A DNA stretch of 64,000 nt from JAAYZQ01 sp034428935. Its GTDB lineage: Bacteria; Chloroflexota; Anaerolineae; JAAYZQ01. Location: positions 1-64,000 of the forward strand of contig DAOUHB010000256.1 in the NCBI GenBank assembly GCA_034428935.1. The letters run 5' to 3'. Below are positions 15,386 to 25,259 of the stretch, in pieces (position 1 is the first letter of the stretch; each line of letters begins with the position of its first letter). A program made the position numbers and the translations under genes. The notes beneath the pieces are model-generated. The model worked only from the letters and a program-made list of their open reading frames with translations, searched no databases and was not told where the DNA came from.

Positions 15386-18300
15386 TCAGTTTCGGACCTT
15401 TTTCAGGACAGCCAGCAGATCGTCGCGGGTGATGGGCTTTTGCAAGCAGGCGGCTGCGCCCATGCTCAGCCCTCGCTCCAGCCCCTCCATGATGCTGCAC
15501 AGGATGACGGGAATGCTGGCCGTCTGGGGGTCGGTCTTGAGCGCCTCGAGGACCTGCCAGCCATCCATGCGCGACATGAGGACGTCCAGGGTGATGGCCA
15601 CCAAAGGACCCTGGCCCTCGGGCCGCGCGGCCAGGCTGCGGGCCACGTCGAGGGCCGCCGACGAATCGAGGAGACCCACGACCTGGTAGCCGTTGCTTTC
15701 CAGGTAGCGCTTGAGGAGGGTGATGACCCCCGGATCGTCGTCGACGGCGAGGACGAGCTCCTTGCCAGCAGGAGCCTGTGCCTGATCCTCCCAGGCGGGC
15801 ATCCTGGCCTCAGGCACCTCGTAGCCACGCAGCGGGCTATAGATCGGCAGGGTAAAGTGAAAGGTTGTACCCTGACCGGGCTGGCTCTCGACCCAGATCT
15901 CGCCACCGTGCATCTGCACAAAGCTGCGGCTGATGGCCAGGCCCAGGCCCGTGCCACCTGCTCGCCGGGTCGTAGAGGCATCCACCTGCTGGAAGGGGAT
16001 AAAGAGGCGCTGTTGAGCTTGGGGATCGATGCCGACGCCCGTGTCGGCGACGCTGATGAGCACAAACTCCCCGGTGTGGCCCTTGACCCCGGCGCTCAGC
16101 GCAATGTACCCCTCTTCCGTGAATTTGGCGGCATTGGATAGGAGGTTGATGAGAATCTGCCGCACCCGCTGGGGATCCGCCCAGACGACCGGGAGATCCG
16201 GCGGAACCTCAACGCGCAGCTCGATGGGCCGGTCCTTGATGAGGGCGCGCGTTGTGCTGATGGCGGTGTCCAGGATCTGGGGCAGGCGCACCTCCTCGAA
16301 GGCCAGCTCCATCTTGCCCGCTTCGATCTTGCTCATGTCGAGGATGCTGTTGATCAGCCCCAGGAGGTGCTGGCCGCTGTTATAGATCGAGGTGAGGTCG
16401 GCTTCCTGAAGCTCGGTCAGGGGGCCATCAATCCCCTTGAGGATGACGCGGGAGAAGCCGATGATCGAGTTGAGGGGCGTTCGCAGCTCGTGGGACATGT
16501 TGGCCAGGAACTGGGTCTTGAGGCGGTCGACCTCCCGCAGCTGCTCGGCGGTCTCCATCAACTGCCGGTAAGCCCGGGCGTTCTGGATGGCGATGGACGC
16601 CTGGCTGGTCATGGTCGTCAGCAGCTCGAGGTCCTCCTGGCTGTAGGCACCGGGCCGGCCGCTGTGCACCGATAGGACCCCGAAGACCTGCTCGCGAAAG
16701 ACGAGGGGGATGCCGGCGTAGGAGCGGGTGGCCTGTTCGGCGGGCCACAGGTGCCACGCCTTCAGCTCCGGCGGCGGGTCCAGGAGGTCGGGGATGCGGA
16801 CCGGCTGGCCCTGTTCTATGATATAGGGTGCGAGGCCCGTCCTCGCCGAGACGTCCTGCCGCCCCCGTTCGCTCCTCTCTGTAGATGCCCCTTCCTCGGG
16901 TGGGGGCAGTTGAAGAGGTCCATCGACGCCCATCACCAACGGGTATTCGATGAATTCGCTCCCCTGGTCATAGAGCGCGACAGCAAAGAGGCTGACGTCG
17001 ACGATGCGGCACGTCTGCCGGTAGAGGGCCTGCAACACGCCGTCGAGGTCAAGGGCAGAGGTGATGTCTAGCCCGACGCGATGGAGGGTGGCGAGCTGGC
17101 CGGCACGGCGGCGGGTATCGGCCAGGAGGCGCGCGTTCTCGAGGGCCAGGCCCACCTGGTCGGCGACGGTCTGGACGAGGGCAATCTCGTCGGCCGTCCA
17201 CTGGCGGCCGGGGTCGACGTCCTGCAGATCGAGCCCGCCGATGACCTGGTTGCGCAACTTGATCGGGGCCGCCAGGCCCGAGTGGCTCACCTGGCCGGCC
17301 AGGGTCGCGGCCTGCTCCTCCCCGGAGCCGGGGACCGCCACGGGCTGGCCCCGGCGAAGGGCGGTGACGAGCTCGGGAGGCCAGGGATCGGGCTGGGCGG
17401 GAGCGCCCGGGCGGCGAAAATCGTAGACCAGTTCCTCCTGGCCCGCGTCGGCGACCACTCTGTCCCATTCCTGCTCGACAAGCTGGCGGTGCAGGTTCCG
17501 GACATCCTCCAGCATGCGTTGAGTCTCGCGAAAGAGCCGGGCGTTTTCGATGGCGATGGCCACCTGGTCGGCCAGGCTGCTGAGGAGGGCGACGTCCTCC
17601 TGGTCGTAGGCATTGGGCTCCAGGCTCTGGATGTCGAGGACGCCGATGATGGTAGACTCCTCGCCGGCTGCCTCTCCACCGCTCGTGGAGTGGGTGCGCA
17701 GCGGCAGAGCCATCTCCGAGCGGGTGCCCTCCAGCTCTGGCGCGGTCACATAGACGGCATCCTGGTCCACGTCCAGGGCGATGCGGGGCTCGCCCAGGGC
17801 CGCCACGGTACCGACGATGCCTTCCTCCCCGGCCCGGAGGCGGTGGCCGCGGGCGATCATCCGGCGGCCTCCCTCGCTGCTGGCGGCAACCAATACGGCC
17901 ACCTTCCCGCCCTTTCCCGTGCCATCCCCATGGACGCCACCCCCCAGCCTGGGTGCATCCTCCAGCAAAAAGATGCCGGCGTGGTACCAGCCAAAGTGCT
18001 GGCTGATGGCCTGGGCGATGTGGGGCAGCAGCTCGTCCAGCTCGCGGATGGAGGCGATGGCCCGCGCCACTCCGGCGCTGGTCTGAAGCTGGAGGGCACG
18101 GCGCTCGGTCCGGGCCGTGATCTCGGTCAGCTCGCGGGTGCGCTCGGCGACGCGGACCTCTAGCTCTGCGCCCCTGCGCTCCAGCTCCTCTCGAGAGGCG
18201 CGAAGGTTGGCAGCCATCTGGTTAAAGCTCTCGGCAAGGTCTTGCAGCTCGTCGCCGGTGCGGACGTCGATGACGTGGTCGAGGTTGCCTGCGCCCAGCG

Positions 18301-19357
18301 TCTGGGCTCCGCGCTGGATTTCGAGGAGGGGACCCACGAGACGCCGGGGAATGGCCAGCCCCAGGGCGCCTGCCACCAGAAGCCCGACGACGAGCAGCAC
18401 GGCCAGGACGACGACCATGTTGCGCACGCCGGCCATGGCCTCTGTGGTGGGCAGCTCGACGACCATGGCCCAGGGCGTGTTGGGAAATTCGGCCACGGCA
18501 CCGATAACCTGCTCGTCGGACAGCCCCACGTAGCGATGGGGAAGGGCCTCGGGCTGGAGGGCAAGGTCTTCGTCCACGGCCATCAGGCGGCGAACGATGG
18601 GCACTTGGTCCAGCGTCTGCCCCTCCAGGGCCAGAAAGCGGTTGATGTTCGAATGGGCCACGATCTGGCCCGTGCGGCGGTCGACGATGTACGCGTAGCC
18701 GGCCTCGCCCACCTCGACGCCGGCGATGGCGTCCCACATGCCCTTGACACTCACGTCGGCGGCCAGGGTGCCGGAGCGGTCGTACTGCTGCTCGAGGGGC
18801 ACGGCCACCAGGATGGTCGGGTAGCCGGCATAGGCCGGCAGGCGAACCTGGCTCGCGACGTATACCTCTCCGTGCATCGTCCGCTCCAGGGCGGGCGAGC
18901 CGGCCCAGGAACCCAGCTCCTGGGCGGGATAAGTATAGGCGATAGAGACCCTCGCCAGCTCGCTGCCCTGGTCGTTCAGGAGGGTCAGCTCCTGGAAGAC
19001 GTCGGGGTATTGGGAAATGATGGTCTGAAGCTGCTGCTGCTGAATTTCCATGCTGCGCAGCAGGAGCGAGTGTACCGAGGCGGCATGCCCGTAGGCCCAG
19101 AGCATGTCCTGGGCGCGCACCAGGTAGGCCGACGCCACGTGCACCGCCTCATTGGCCGTCTTTTGCTGGCGGATGGTGATCTGCTCGAGCTGGATGCGGT
19201 AGCTCAGGACGGTCAGGAGCACGCCGACGATCAACAGCAAAGCGCCGGCCAACAGGGCAAAGGTCCGGCTCAACCGGGTGGCCAGCCCCCGACCACCGCG
19301 ACGTTGGCCGTGCTGGCCGGAGGGCAGCCTGGCTTCCGAGGGGCTCAATCCAGTCAC
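15386..19357 (-). CDS. Hybrid histidine kinase: dCache-HAMP-3xGAF-HisKA-HATPase-REC
   Basis: The only fully intact kinase of the long operon. A transmembrane helix at about 30-52 leads to an extracytoplasmic double-Cache domain (55-305), a second helix (310-335) and HAMP (335-390). Three GAF domains follow between about 440 and 930. His956 lies in NMSHELRTPLN; the HATPase_c has LLSNAAKFT, ADTGVGI and GGTGLGLAI; a C-terminal receiver (1199-1323) has D1258 and K1307. The length is 1323 residues. The ATG overlaps the stop of the preceding six-GAF gene by four bases (ATGA), so translation is probably coupled. It is the best candidate for the kinase that the kinase-less receptors control, and the fused receiver enzyme downstream may be one target. 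Confidence 0.93.
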   Translation of the reverse strand: MTGLSPSEARLPSGQHGQRRGGRGLATRLSRTFALLAGALLLIVGVLLTVLSYRIQLEQITIRQQKTANEAVHVASAYLVRAQDMLWAYGHAASVHSLLLRSMEIQQQQLQTIISQYPDVFQELTLLNDQGSELARVSIAYTYPAQELGSWAGSPALERTMHGEVYVASQVRLPAYAGYPTILVAVPLEQQYDRSGTLAADVSVKGMWDAIAGVEVGEAGYAYIVDRRTGQIVAHSNINRFLALEGQTLDQVPIVRRLMAVDEDLALQPEALPHRYVGLSDEQVIGAVAEFPNTPWAMVVELPTTEAMAGVRNMVVVLAVLLVVGLLVAGALGLAIPRRLVGPLLEIQRGAQTLGAGNLDHVIDVRTGDELQDLAESFNQMAANLRASREELERRGAELEVRVAERTRELTEITARTERRALQLQTSAGVARAIASIRELDELLPHIAQAISQHFGWYHAGIFLLEDAPRLGGGVHGDGTGKGGKVAVLVAASSEGGRRMIARGHRLRAGEEGIVGTVAALGEPRIALDVDQDAVYVTAPELEGTRSEMALPLRTHSTSGGEAAGEESTIIGVLDIQSLEPNAYDQEDVALLSSLADQVAIAIENARLFRETQRMLEDVRNLHRQLVEQEWDRVVADAGQEELVYDFRRPGAPAQPDPWPPELVTALRRGQPVAVPGSGEEQAATLAGQVSHSGLAAPIKLRNQVIGGLDLQDVDPGRQWTADEIALVQTVADQVGLALENARLLADTRRRAGQLATLHRVGLDITSALDLDGVLQALYRQTCRIVDVSLFAVALYDQGSEFIEYPLVMGVDGPLQLPPPEEGASTERSERGRQDVSARTGLAPYIIEQGQPVRIPDLLDPPPELKAWHLWPAEQATRSYAGIPLVFREQVFGVLSVHSGRPGAYSQEDLELLTTMTSQASIAIQNARAYRQLMETAEQLREVDRLKTQFLANMSHELRTPLNSIIGFSRVILKGIDGPLTELQEADLTSIYNSGQHLLGLINSILDMSKIEAGKMELAFEEVRLPQILDTAISTTRALIKDRPIELRVEVPPDLPVVWADPQRVRQILINLLSNAAKFTEEGYIALSAGVKGHTGEFVLISVADTGVGIDPQAQQRLFIPFQQVDASTTRRAGGTGLGLAISRSFVQMHGGEIWVESQPGQGTTFHFTLPIYSPLRGYEVPEARMPAWEDQAQAPAGKELVLAVDDDPGVITLLKRYLESNGYQVVGLLDSSAALDVARSLAARPEGQGPLVAITLDVLMSRMDGWQVLEALKTDPQTASIPVILCSIMEGLERGLSMGAAACLQKPITRDDLLAVLKKVRN

Positions 19358-22300
19358 GCTTCATCCTCCTGCACAGCCTCGTCCACCGGCACGCCTTCGC
19401 CTCCTCCGTCGCCCGTCGTGCTCCCCTCGCCGGGCAAAGAGGATCGGGCAGCCAGCGTCTCTGGCGGCGCGACGTCCAGGGCATCCCCGGCCGTTCCTTC
19501 GGCTCCGCTCAGGACATGCCCTTCGGCTCCGCTCAGGACATGCCCTTCCTCGGATCCCGGGGGCAGGGCATCGGCTGCCAGCCGCACCAGGGCCCGAGGC
19601 GTACCCAACGCCCGGGCCAGCTCACTGGCCGTGGTTTCCAGGATGGCCTGCACGTCGGTAGAGGCCCGGATCCGCGAGGTGATCTCGCCGATGAGGCGTT
19701 CCCGTTCGGCCGAGCGTTGGCTGTCGGCAAAGAGGCGCGCCGCCTCGAGGGTCTGGGCCAACTGCTCGCTGACCGCCTGGACGAGGGCCAGGTCGTCTTC
19801 CGTCCATTGCCGGCTGCCGGGGGGCGCTTCGACGCCGAGCACACCCAGCGTCTGGCCGCGCAGCGTGATGGGCACGGCCAGGCCCCCCCGTCCGTCCTCG
19901 GGCAGCGCCGAGTACCCTCCCCCCAGCGCGCGCTCCATTTCGGGACGCCACAGGTCGGGCACGCTGGCGACCTTCCCGGCGGGGCCTTTGCCACCGCCAA
20001 CGGCCCTGCTCGGTGTCTCGCCCCCCTCCTCCTGCCTGGCCGGTGCCAATCGCTCGTAGAGCAAGCCGCCGGCGTTCAGCGCCCGGTACTGGCGCAGGTG
20101 CTCCTGCCAGGCGCCGCGCAAGTAGCCGCGGTGCGTCTTTTCCACCTCGGCCAGTGCGGCCTGGGTCTCCTCGAAGAGGCGAGCGTTCTCCAGGGCAATG
20201 GCTGCCTGGTTTGCGATGGCGAGGAGCAGATCGCAATCCCGAGGACCATAGTGCCGTGGATGGTCGTAGCTTTGCAGGGCCAGCACGCCCAGGACACGGT
20301 CGCCGACCTTGATGGGCACTCCCACCCAGGAGAGCGCCATCGGACCCACGCCCATCACCCCGATCTCGCGGAACCTTTCCGGCAGGTTCTCCTCTATGAG
20401 GAGCGGCTGGCCGGTGCGGATGACGTACTCGGTGAGGCCCGCTCCCTTCCGGCGCGGCGCGGCGGGCCGCCGCCGGTTGCCCTCGACCATGATCGGGAAC
20501 CAGACCTCTTCCGTCTCCGGGTCGTAGCGTGCGAGGTAAAAGTTGGTCGTGTCCAGGAGACGCGACGTGTTTCGATAGACGGTCTCGACGACGGACTCTA
20601 CGTCCAGGGCAGCGGCGAGGGCCGCTCCCATCTCGTTCAGCAGGGCCAGCTCGTTGGCCCGCGCCTGGAGTTCTGCGGCCAGGCGGCTCTGTTCCTCGGC
20701 GGCGGCCGCCTGTTCTGCCAGTTGCTGCTGGGTCTGCTGGAAAAGGCGACGGTTCTCGACGGCGATGGCCAGTTGGCCCGCCAGGGACCGGTAGGGCCGG
20801 ATCTCGCGGGCCGAAAAATGATGGGGCTTGTCGGCCACGAGCATGAGCAACCCGCTCTGGCGGCGACCGACCCACAGGGGAAGGATGGCCAGCGCGCGGC
20901 TGTCCTGTTGCGCCAGGGCAGCGCGGGTTGCAGCGTCCAGGCGCTCGTCGGCATCGACGTCTTGCACAAAGATGGGCGCCGGGGCAAGGGTGAGACGAGC
21001 CGCCGGAAAGTCGCTGAGGGCAAAGCGCGCGCCCACGGGCAGGGGCCGCCTTCCGCGCTCCGAATGCCAGTTGGCGATGCACGAGAGGGCGATGGGCCTT
21101 TCGTGCTCGTCCCGTTCGATGCTCCACAGCACCGCGCGGTCGATCCCGGGCAGGAACATTCCCTCGGCAACGGCGGCCACGATGTCCTGGAGATCGCCGG
21201 CGGCGGCCAGGAGGCGGCTGACGTTGTAGAGGGTTTCGGTTTCGGCCAGGGCGTCTTCGGTTTCGGCAAACAGCCGGGCATTGTCGATGGCCGCTCCCGC
21301 CTGGTTGGCCAGCGATTGCAGGATGGCCACGTCCTCCTGGCTAAAGGCGTTGACGTGGTCGCTCTGCACCGACAGGACGCCGATGATCCGGCCCTTGACC
21401 TTGATGGGTGTGTCCAGCTCGGCGCGCACCGGCTCCAGGCCCTCCCCCTGGCTGTAACGCGAGTCGAGGGTGACGTCGTTGACCATGAGGGGCCGGCCCT
21501 GGTTGAAGGCGGCCACCGTCAAGCCAGTCCCGCCGAGGGGCATCCTCACCTCGCCGCGTTCGAAGCGCTGCTTCGAATCGCCCACAGCGCTGCCGCTGCG
21601 AAACGCCAGCTCATCACCTTCCAGGAGAAAGATGCCGACGAAAAAGTAGTCGAAACTTTCCTTGACCCTCTCCACGATCTCGCGGAGCACCGCGTCGACG
21701 TCCAGGACAGACGTCATGGCGCTGGCCACCTCGAACAACAACTGCTGGGCACGGGCCCTGCGACGCGATTCTTCCAGGAGGCGGACGTTGCGCAGGGCGC
21801 CGGCCACCTGGGCGCCGATGGTCAAGAAGAGCGCCAGGTCGTCGGGACCATAGGCGTTCTCCTTGTCATAGTCCTGAATGGCCATGACACCCAGCAGCTC
21901 GTTGGCGGCGAGAAGGGGCACGCCCAGCCAGGAACACGCGTACTGGCCCAGGATGCCTATGGCCCGGTCCTCGTGGAAGGCCTGGACCTCCCGGCGATTG
22001 GCAAAAAGCACCGGCGTGCGGTGGCGGATAATGTGGCCCGTCAGGCCGCGATCAATGGTATAGCGGGCCAGAGCCTGCCGCTCTCCACCCTCTACGTGAA
22101 ACGCCGAAGTCCACGCCTCGCTCCCTTCCTCGTAGGTGGCAATGTAAAAGTTGCTGGCGACGTACAGACGGCTGACCTGCGCGTGGACAATCTCGAACAG
22201 GTCTTCCAGGCTCAACGCCAGGCTCAGGGCCCGCCCGATCTCGTTGACCATGGCCAGCTCTGTGATGCGGCGCTCGCGCTCGTCAAAGAGACGGGCGTTC

Positions 22301-22908
22301 TCGATGGCATTCCCCAGTTGGTCGGCCATGGTCTGCAGCACGGCAACGTCCTCGGGGCTAAAGGCCGAGGGCCGATCCGACTGGATGGTCATGGCCCCCA
22401 CTACCCGGCCGCGACTGTTGAGAGGCAGGGCCATCTCCGAGCGGGTCTCGGGCAGGAAGGGATTGTCAAAGCGCACCGCCTCGGCACCCACGTCCAGGGC
22501 GATGCGCGCCCGGCCATCGGCCAGGCAAGCGCCGATCATCGAGCTGCCGCCGACGGGCAGGCTGTAGTCCTGGTCGAGCATGGCCCGGCCGGCCGGCCCC
22601 GTCCCGGCGCGCAGCACGGCCCGGCCCCTTGCCTCGGCGCCCTCCGCCTCGTCGCCGGGAGAAGGCGTCGTGTCGAGCAAAAAGATGCCCACGTAATAGA
22701 GGTCAAACCGCTCCCGGATCAGCTCCACGGCCAGGGGCAGGAGCTCGGCGACGCTGAGCACCGAGGACGCGGCGCTGGAAATGGCCGCCGCGGCCTCCAA
22801 CTGCCTGGCTCGGCGGCGGGTCTCTTCGGCCAGGCGCCGGCTCAGGGCCGTCTCCTTCTTGCCCCCGGCGCGGGGTGTGCGCCGCTCCTTTCTGGCCTGC
22901 TCAGGCAC
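19354..22908 (-). CDS. Soluble six-GAF signalling scaffold protein
   Basis: A 1184-residue cytoplasmic protein made almost entirely of GAF domains: six repeats joined by helical linkers, each ending in variants of ENARLFxET. No transmembrane helix, H-box, HATPase, GGDEF, EAL or phosphatase motif is visible. The C-terminus has the helix-plus-strand stub shared with the receptors (ERLIGEITSRIRAS..., then ARALGTPRALVRL) and an acidic tail. The GTG at 22908 follows AAGGAGG by eight bases and overlaps the upstream stop by eight bases. The 3' end carries two copies of a 24-bp repeat (HVLSGAEG). It may bind small ligands and connect receptors to the kinase encoded next. That role is inferred. Confidence 0.85.
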   Translation of the reverse strand: MPEQARKERRTPRAGGKKETALSRRLAEETRRRARQLEAAAAISSAASSVLSVAELLPLAVELIRERFDLYYVGIFLLDTTPSPGDEAEGAEARGRAVLRAGTGPAGRAMLDQDYSLPVGGSSMIGACLADGRARIALDVGAEAVRFDNPFLPETRSEMALPLNSRGRVVGAMTIQSDRPSAFSPEDVAVLQTMADQLGNAIENARLFDERERRITELAMVNEIGRALSLALSLEDLFEIVHAQVSRLYVASNFYIATYEEGSEAWTSAFHVEGGERQALARYTIDRGLTGHIIRHRTPVLFANRREVQAFHEDRAIGILGQYACSWLGVPLLAANELLGVMAIQDYDKENAYGPDDLALFLTIGAQVAGALRNVRLLEESRRRARAQQLLFEVASAMTSVLDVDAVLREIVERVKESFDYFFVGIFLLEGDELAFRSGSAVGDSKQRFERGEVRMPLGGTGLTVAAFNQGRPLMVNDVTLDSRYSQGEGLEPVRAELDTPIKVKGRIIGVLSVQSDHVNAFSQEDVAILQSLANQAGAAIDNARLFAETEDALAETETLYNVSRLLAAAGDLQDIVAAVAEGMFLPGIDRAVLWSIERDEHERPIALSCIANWHSERGRRPLPVGARFALSDFPAARLTLAPAPIFVQDVDADERLDAATRAALAQQDSRALAILPLWVGRRQSGLLMLVADKPHHFSAREIRPYRSLAGQLAIAVENRRLFQQTQQQLAEQAAAAEEQSRLAAELQARANELALLNEMGAALAAALDVESVVETVYRNTSRLLDTTNFYLARYDPETEEVWFPIMVEGNRRRPAAPRRKGAGLTEYVIRTGQPLLIEENLPERFREIGVMGVGPMALSWVGVPIKVGDRVLGVLALQSYDHPRHYGPRDCDLLLAIANQAAIALENARLFEETQAALAEVEKTHRGYLRGAWQEHLRQYRALNAGGLLYERLAPARQEEGGETPSRAVGGGKGPAGKVASVPDLWRPEMERALGGGYSALPEDGRGGLAVPITLRGQTLGVLGVEAPPGSRQWTEDDLALVQAVSEQLAQTLEAARLFADSQRSAERERLIGEITSRIRASTDVQAILETTASELARALGTPRALVRLAADALPPGSEEGHVLSGAEGHVLSGAEGTAGDALDVAPPETLAARSSLPGEGSTTGDGGGEGVPVDEAVQEDEA
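19498..19545 (-). repeat. Two tandem copies of a 24-bp repeat inside the six-GAF gene
   Basis: TTCGGCTCCGCTCAGGACAT followed by GCCC occurs exactly twice (19498-19521, 19522-19545). It encodes HVLSGAEG twice. It belongs to the same family as the array at 32141-32260. Confidence 0.85.
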
Positions 22909-25258
22909 CGGCCTCACCTCCTTCCTGCGATCCGCCGCCATCGGTCGGGCCCGCCTCCGCGGCGGTCACAGCCCTGGCAGAAGATAGGAGCTGCTCCTCT
23001 GTGCCCAGGCGTACGTAGGCCCGCGGCGCGCCCAACGCCCTGGCCAGCTCGACCACGGTGCTCTGCAGAATGGCTTCCACGTCGACGGCGCGGCGCATCT
23101 CCTCGGTGACCTGGCGGATGGCCCGCTCCCGGGCTGCACGGCTCTGCGTGTCGCGGTACAACCGGGCGCTCTCCAGGGCGGGATCCAATTCTTCGACGAT
23201 CCGCTCCAACAGCGCCACCTCTTCCGGGCTCCAGGCGCCGGCCGAGGCGGGCTTGTAGGTTTCCAAGACGCCGATGACCTGGCCGCGCACGCGGATGGGG
23301 ATCGCCAGCGAGTGCCGGTCCCCGTTCTGAGGGGAGGCCGACTGCACGGTGCTTCCGTATTCCAGGGCGAGCCTGGCTTCGTCTCCCAGGGGCTCGTCGT
23401 AGGGGATCACGCCCCGCTCGTAGCTGCGATACCCGAGGCCACCGGCACCCTCCTGGGACAGGCGGGACTGGAGGAGCTGCCCCCAGGCTTCGCGGCTCAG
23501 CTCACCGTACGCCCGTTGCGCCGCCTCCAGGGCCTCCTGGCGCTCGGCGAAAAGGCGGGCATTGTCCAGAGCCACTGCCACCTGGTCGGCCAGCGTTTGC
23601 AGCGCGACAACCGCCTCGGGGCGAAAAACGTCGGGTTCGGTGTGCTGCACGGTGATGGCGCCCAGCACCTGGCCGCGAGAGCGCAGCGGCAGCGCGGCCT
23701 CGGCGCGCGTTTCGGGCAGCTCGGGAGCCGCCAGGCGGGCGACGTCGGGGCCGGCTTCCAGGGCCCCCATCTCGCTGATGTGGGCCACCCGGGCCTCGCG
23801 GTTGGCAACGCACCAACCCACCATGGAAGCGCCCCCGATGGGCAGCTTGTGGCCGCGGGCGAGCATGGCCTTGCCTGCCTCGCCGGTGGCGGCGCGCAGC
23901 ACGGCCCACTCGCCCGTTTCGTCCACGAGAAAGAGGCCCGCGTAATAGAGGTCAAACTCGCGGCGAATGAGGTCGACCACCTGCTGCACCAGCACATCGA
24001 CTTCCAGGATGGAGGCTGCCGCCCGCCCCACTTCGGCCGCCGCTTCCAGGTAGCGGGAACGCAACCCCAGCTCGCGGGTCCGCTCGGACACGCGCTCTTC
24101 CAGGCCGCCGATGAGGTCCCGCAACTGGGTCGTCATGCTTTCAAAGGCGCGAGCCAGCATACCGATCTCGTCTTCGCGCCGGGCGCCGGCCGCTGCCTGG
24201 CCGCTCAGCCCGGCATAGTCCCCCAGGTCTCCGCCGGCAATCCGCGTCGCCGATTCGGCCAGGCCCGCCAGGGGTACGGCAATGCCCCGCGTGAAACGAA
24301 GCGAGACGCCGACGGCCACGAGCACCCCCAGGAGGCCGACGGCGGCCGCGATTGCCAGGAGGGTATAGACGGGACGAAAGGCCTCGTCTTGCCGCTGCTC
24401 GGCCACAAGCACGGCCTCCAGCTCGGGAAGCCAATGCCAGGCCCCCACCACCGCCTGCCCCTCATAGTTCTCGTATAGCCCGGAGCCATGCCTCCGGTCC
24501 GCAATGGCCCGCCGGATGGCCTGGCTGTCAATCCAGACGTTGGTCACGCCCGCTCGTGTGGGTGTGAGCAGGGTTTGATTGCTCCCCACGAGATAGGTTT
24601 CACCGGTGACGCCCAGCCCGGTACGCTCGGCCATGATGGCCGTCAGCTTGGTGACGCTGGCCCGGCCAACCAGGACCCCCAACACCTCGCCCTGGTAGTT
24701 GACCACCGGGCGCGACGCGTACACAGAGGTGCGCCGCAGGCCGGGCGAGAAACGCGGCGGCTGCAGATACGGCCCCTCCAACCCCTGGCGGAAATAGGAC
24801 TGGTTAGAGACCATCGCGTCGGTCTGCGTGGGATCGGTAGACAATGCCACCCGGCCGTCCAGAGCGACGAGCATCAGCTCCTCGAAGCGGCCCGTTTGCA
24901 GCATCACCTGCTGGAAGCGAGACTTGACGACGCCCTGGGCGAGGATGGCGGTGGCCGGATCCTGCACCCTTTCCAGCAGCACAATGGCGCGGCGCATGAC
25001 ATCCTCGCCGGTGAGGGCCAGCACCAGGTCGAATTGCAGGTCCGCCCGCCAGGTCGCGATCTCGGCCTCTTTCAGGATGGCGACCGACGCCAGGTGATCC
25101 GTCATCTGCTGCTGAAAGCCCCGCGAGCCGCCAACGCCCATCGCCAACCCGAGGACGAGCACGGGCAACAAGACCAGAAGCACAAAGGCGACGAGCAACC
25201 GGGTGCGGATGCTGGCTATCCGGATACGAGGCATTGCTTTCCTGCCCGATCTGGCCAT
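22901..25258 (-). CDS. Kinase-less membrane receptor: dCache-HAMP-GAF-GAF-stub
   Basis: Transmembrane sensor of 785 residues. Helix 1 (about 18-40) and helix 2 (about 295-320) bracket a dCache domain with motifs SYFRQGLEGPYLQPP and TGETYLV. HAMP follows (IAVPLAGLAESATRIAGGDL), then two GAF domains with the linker AYGELSREAWGQLL between them. It ends in the stub ERAIRQVTEEMRRAVD...ARALGAPRAYVRLG. There is no H-box, ATPase, receiver or methyl-accepting domain. It shares its architecture with the products at 28874-31054, 32089-35157 and 37115-39523. It lies one base after the neighbouring gene on one side and overlaps the next by eight bases, within the long operon. Confidence 0.87.
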   Translation of the reverse strand: MARSGRKAMPRIRIASIRTRLLVAFVLLVLLPVLVLGLAMGVGGSRGFQQQMTDHLASVAILKEAEIATWRADLQFDLVLALTGEDVMRRAIVLLERVQDPATAILAQGVVKSRFQQVMLQTGRFEELMLVALDGRVALSTDPTQTDAMVSNQSYFRQGLEGPYLQPPRFSPGLRRTSVYASRPVVNYQGEVLGVLVGRASVTKLTAIMAERTGLGVTGETYLVGSNQTLLTPTRAGVTNVWIDSQAIRRAIADRRHGSGLYENYEGQAVVGAWHWLPELEAVLVAEQRQDEAFRPVYTLLAIAAAVGLLGVLVAVGVSLRFTRGIAVPLAGLAESATRIAGGDLGDYAGLSGQAAAGARREDEIGMLARAFESMTTQLRDLIGGLEERVSERTRELGLRSRYLEAAAEVGRAAASILEVDVLVQQVVDLIRREFDLYYAGLFLVDETGEWAVLRAATGEAGKAMLARGHKLPIGGASMVGWCVANREARVAHISEMGALEAGPDVARLAAPELPETRAEAALPLRSRGQVLGAITVQHTEPDVFRPEAVVALQTLADQVAVALDNARLFAERQEALEAAQRAYGELSREAWGQLLQSRLSQEGAGGLGYRSYERGVIPYDEPLGDEARLALEYGSTVQSASPQNGDRHSLAIPIRVRGQVIGVLETYKPASAGAWSPEEVALLERIVEELDPALESARLYRDTQSRAARERAIRQVTEEMRRAVDVEAILQSTVVELARALGAPRAYVRLGTEEQLLSSARAVTAAEAGPTDGGGSQEGGEAGA

Positions 25259-25259
25259 G

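Noticed and set aside
19516..23109. Long open frame on the plus strand antisense to the six-GAF gene
   Set aside because: Its translation is Gln/His/Gly/Ala-rich with no family resemblance; it is the mirror of GC-rich codon bias in a real gene on the other strand.
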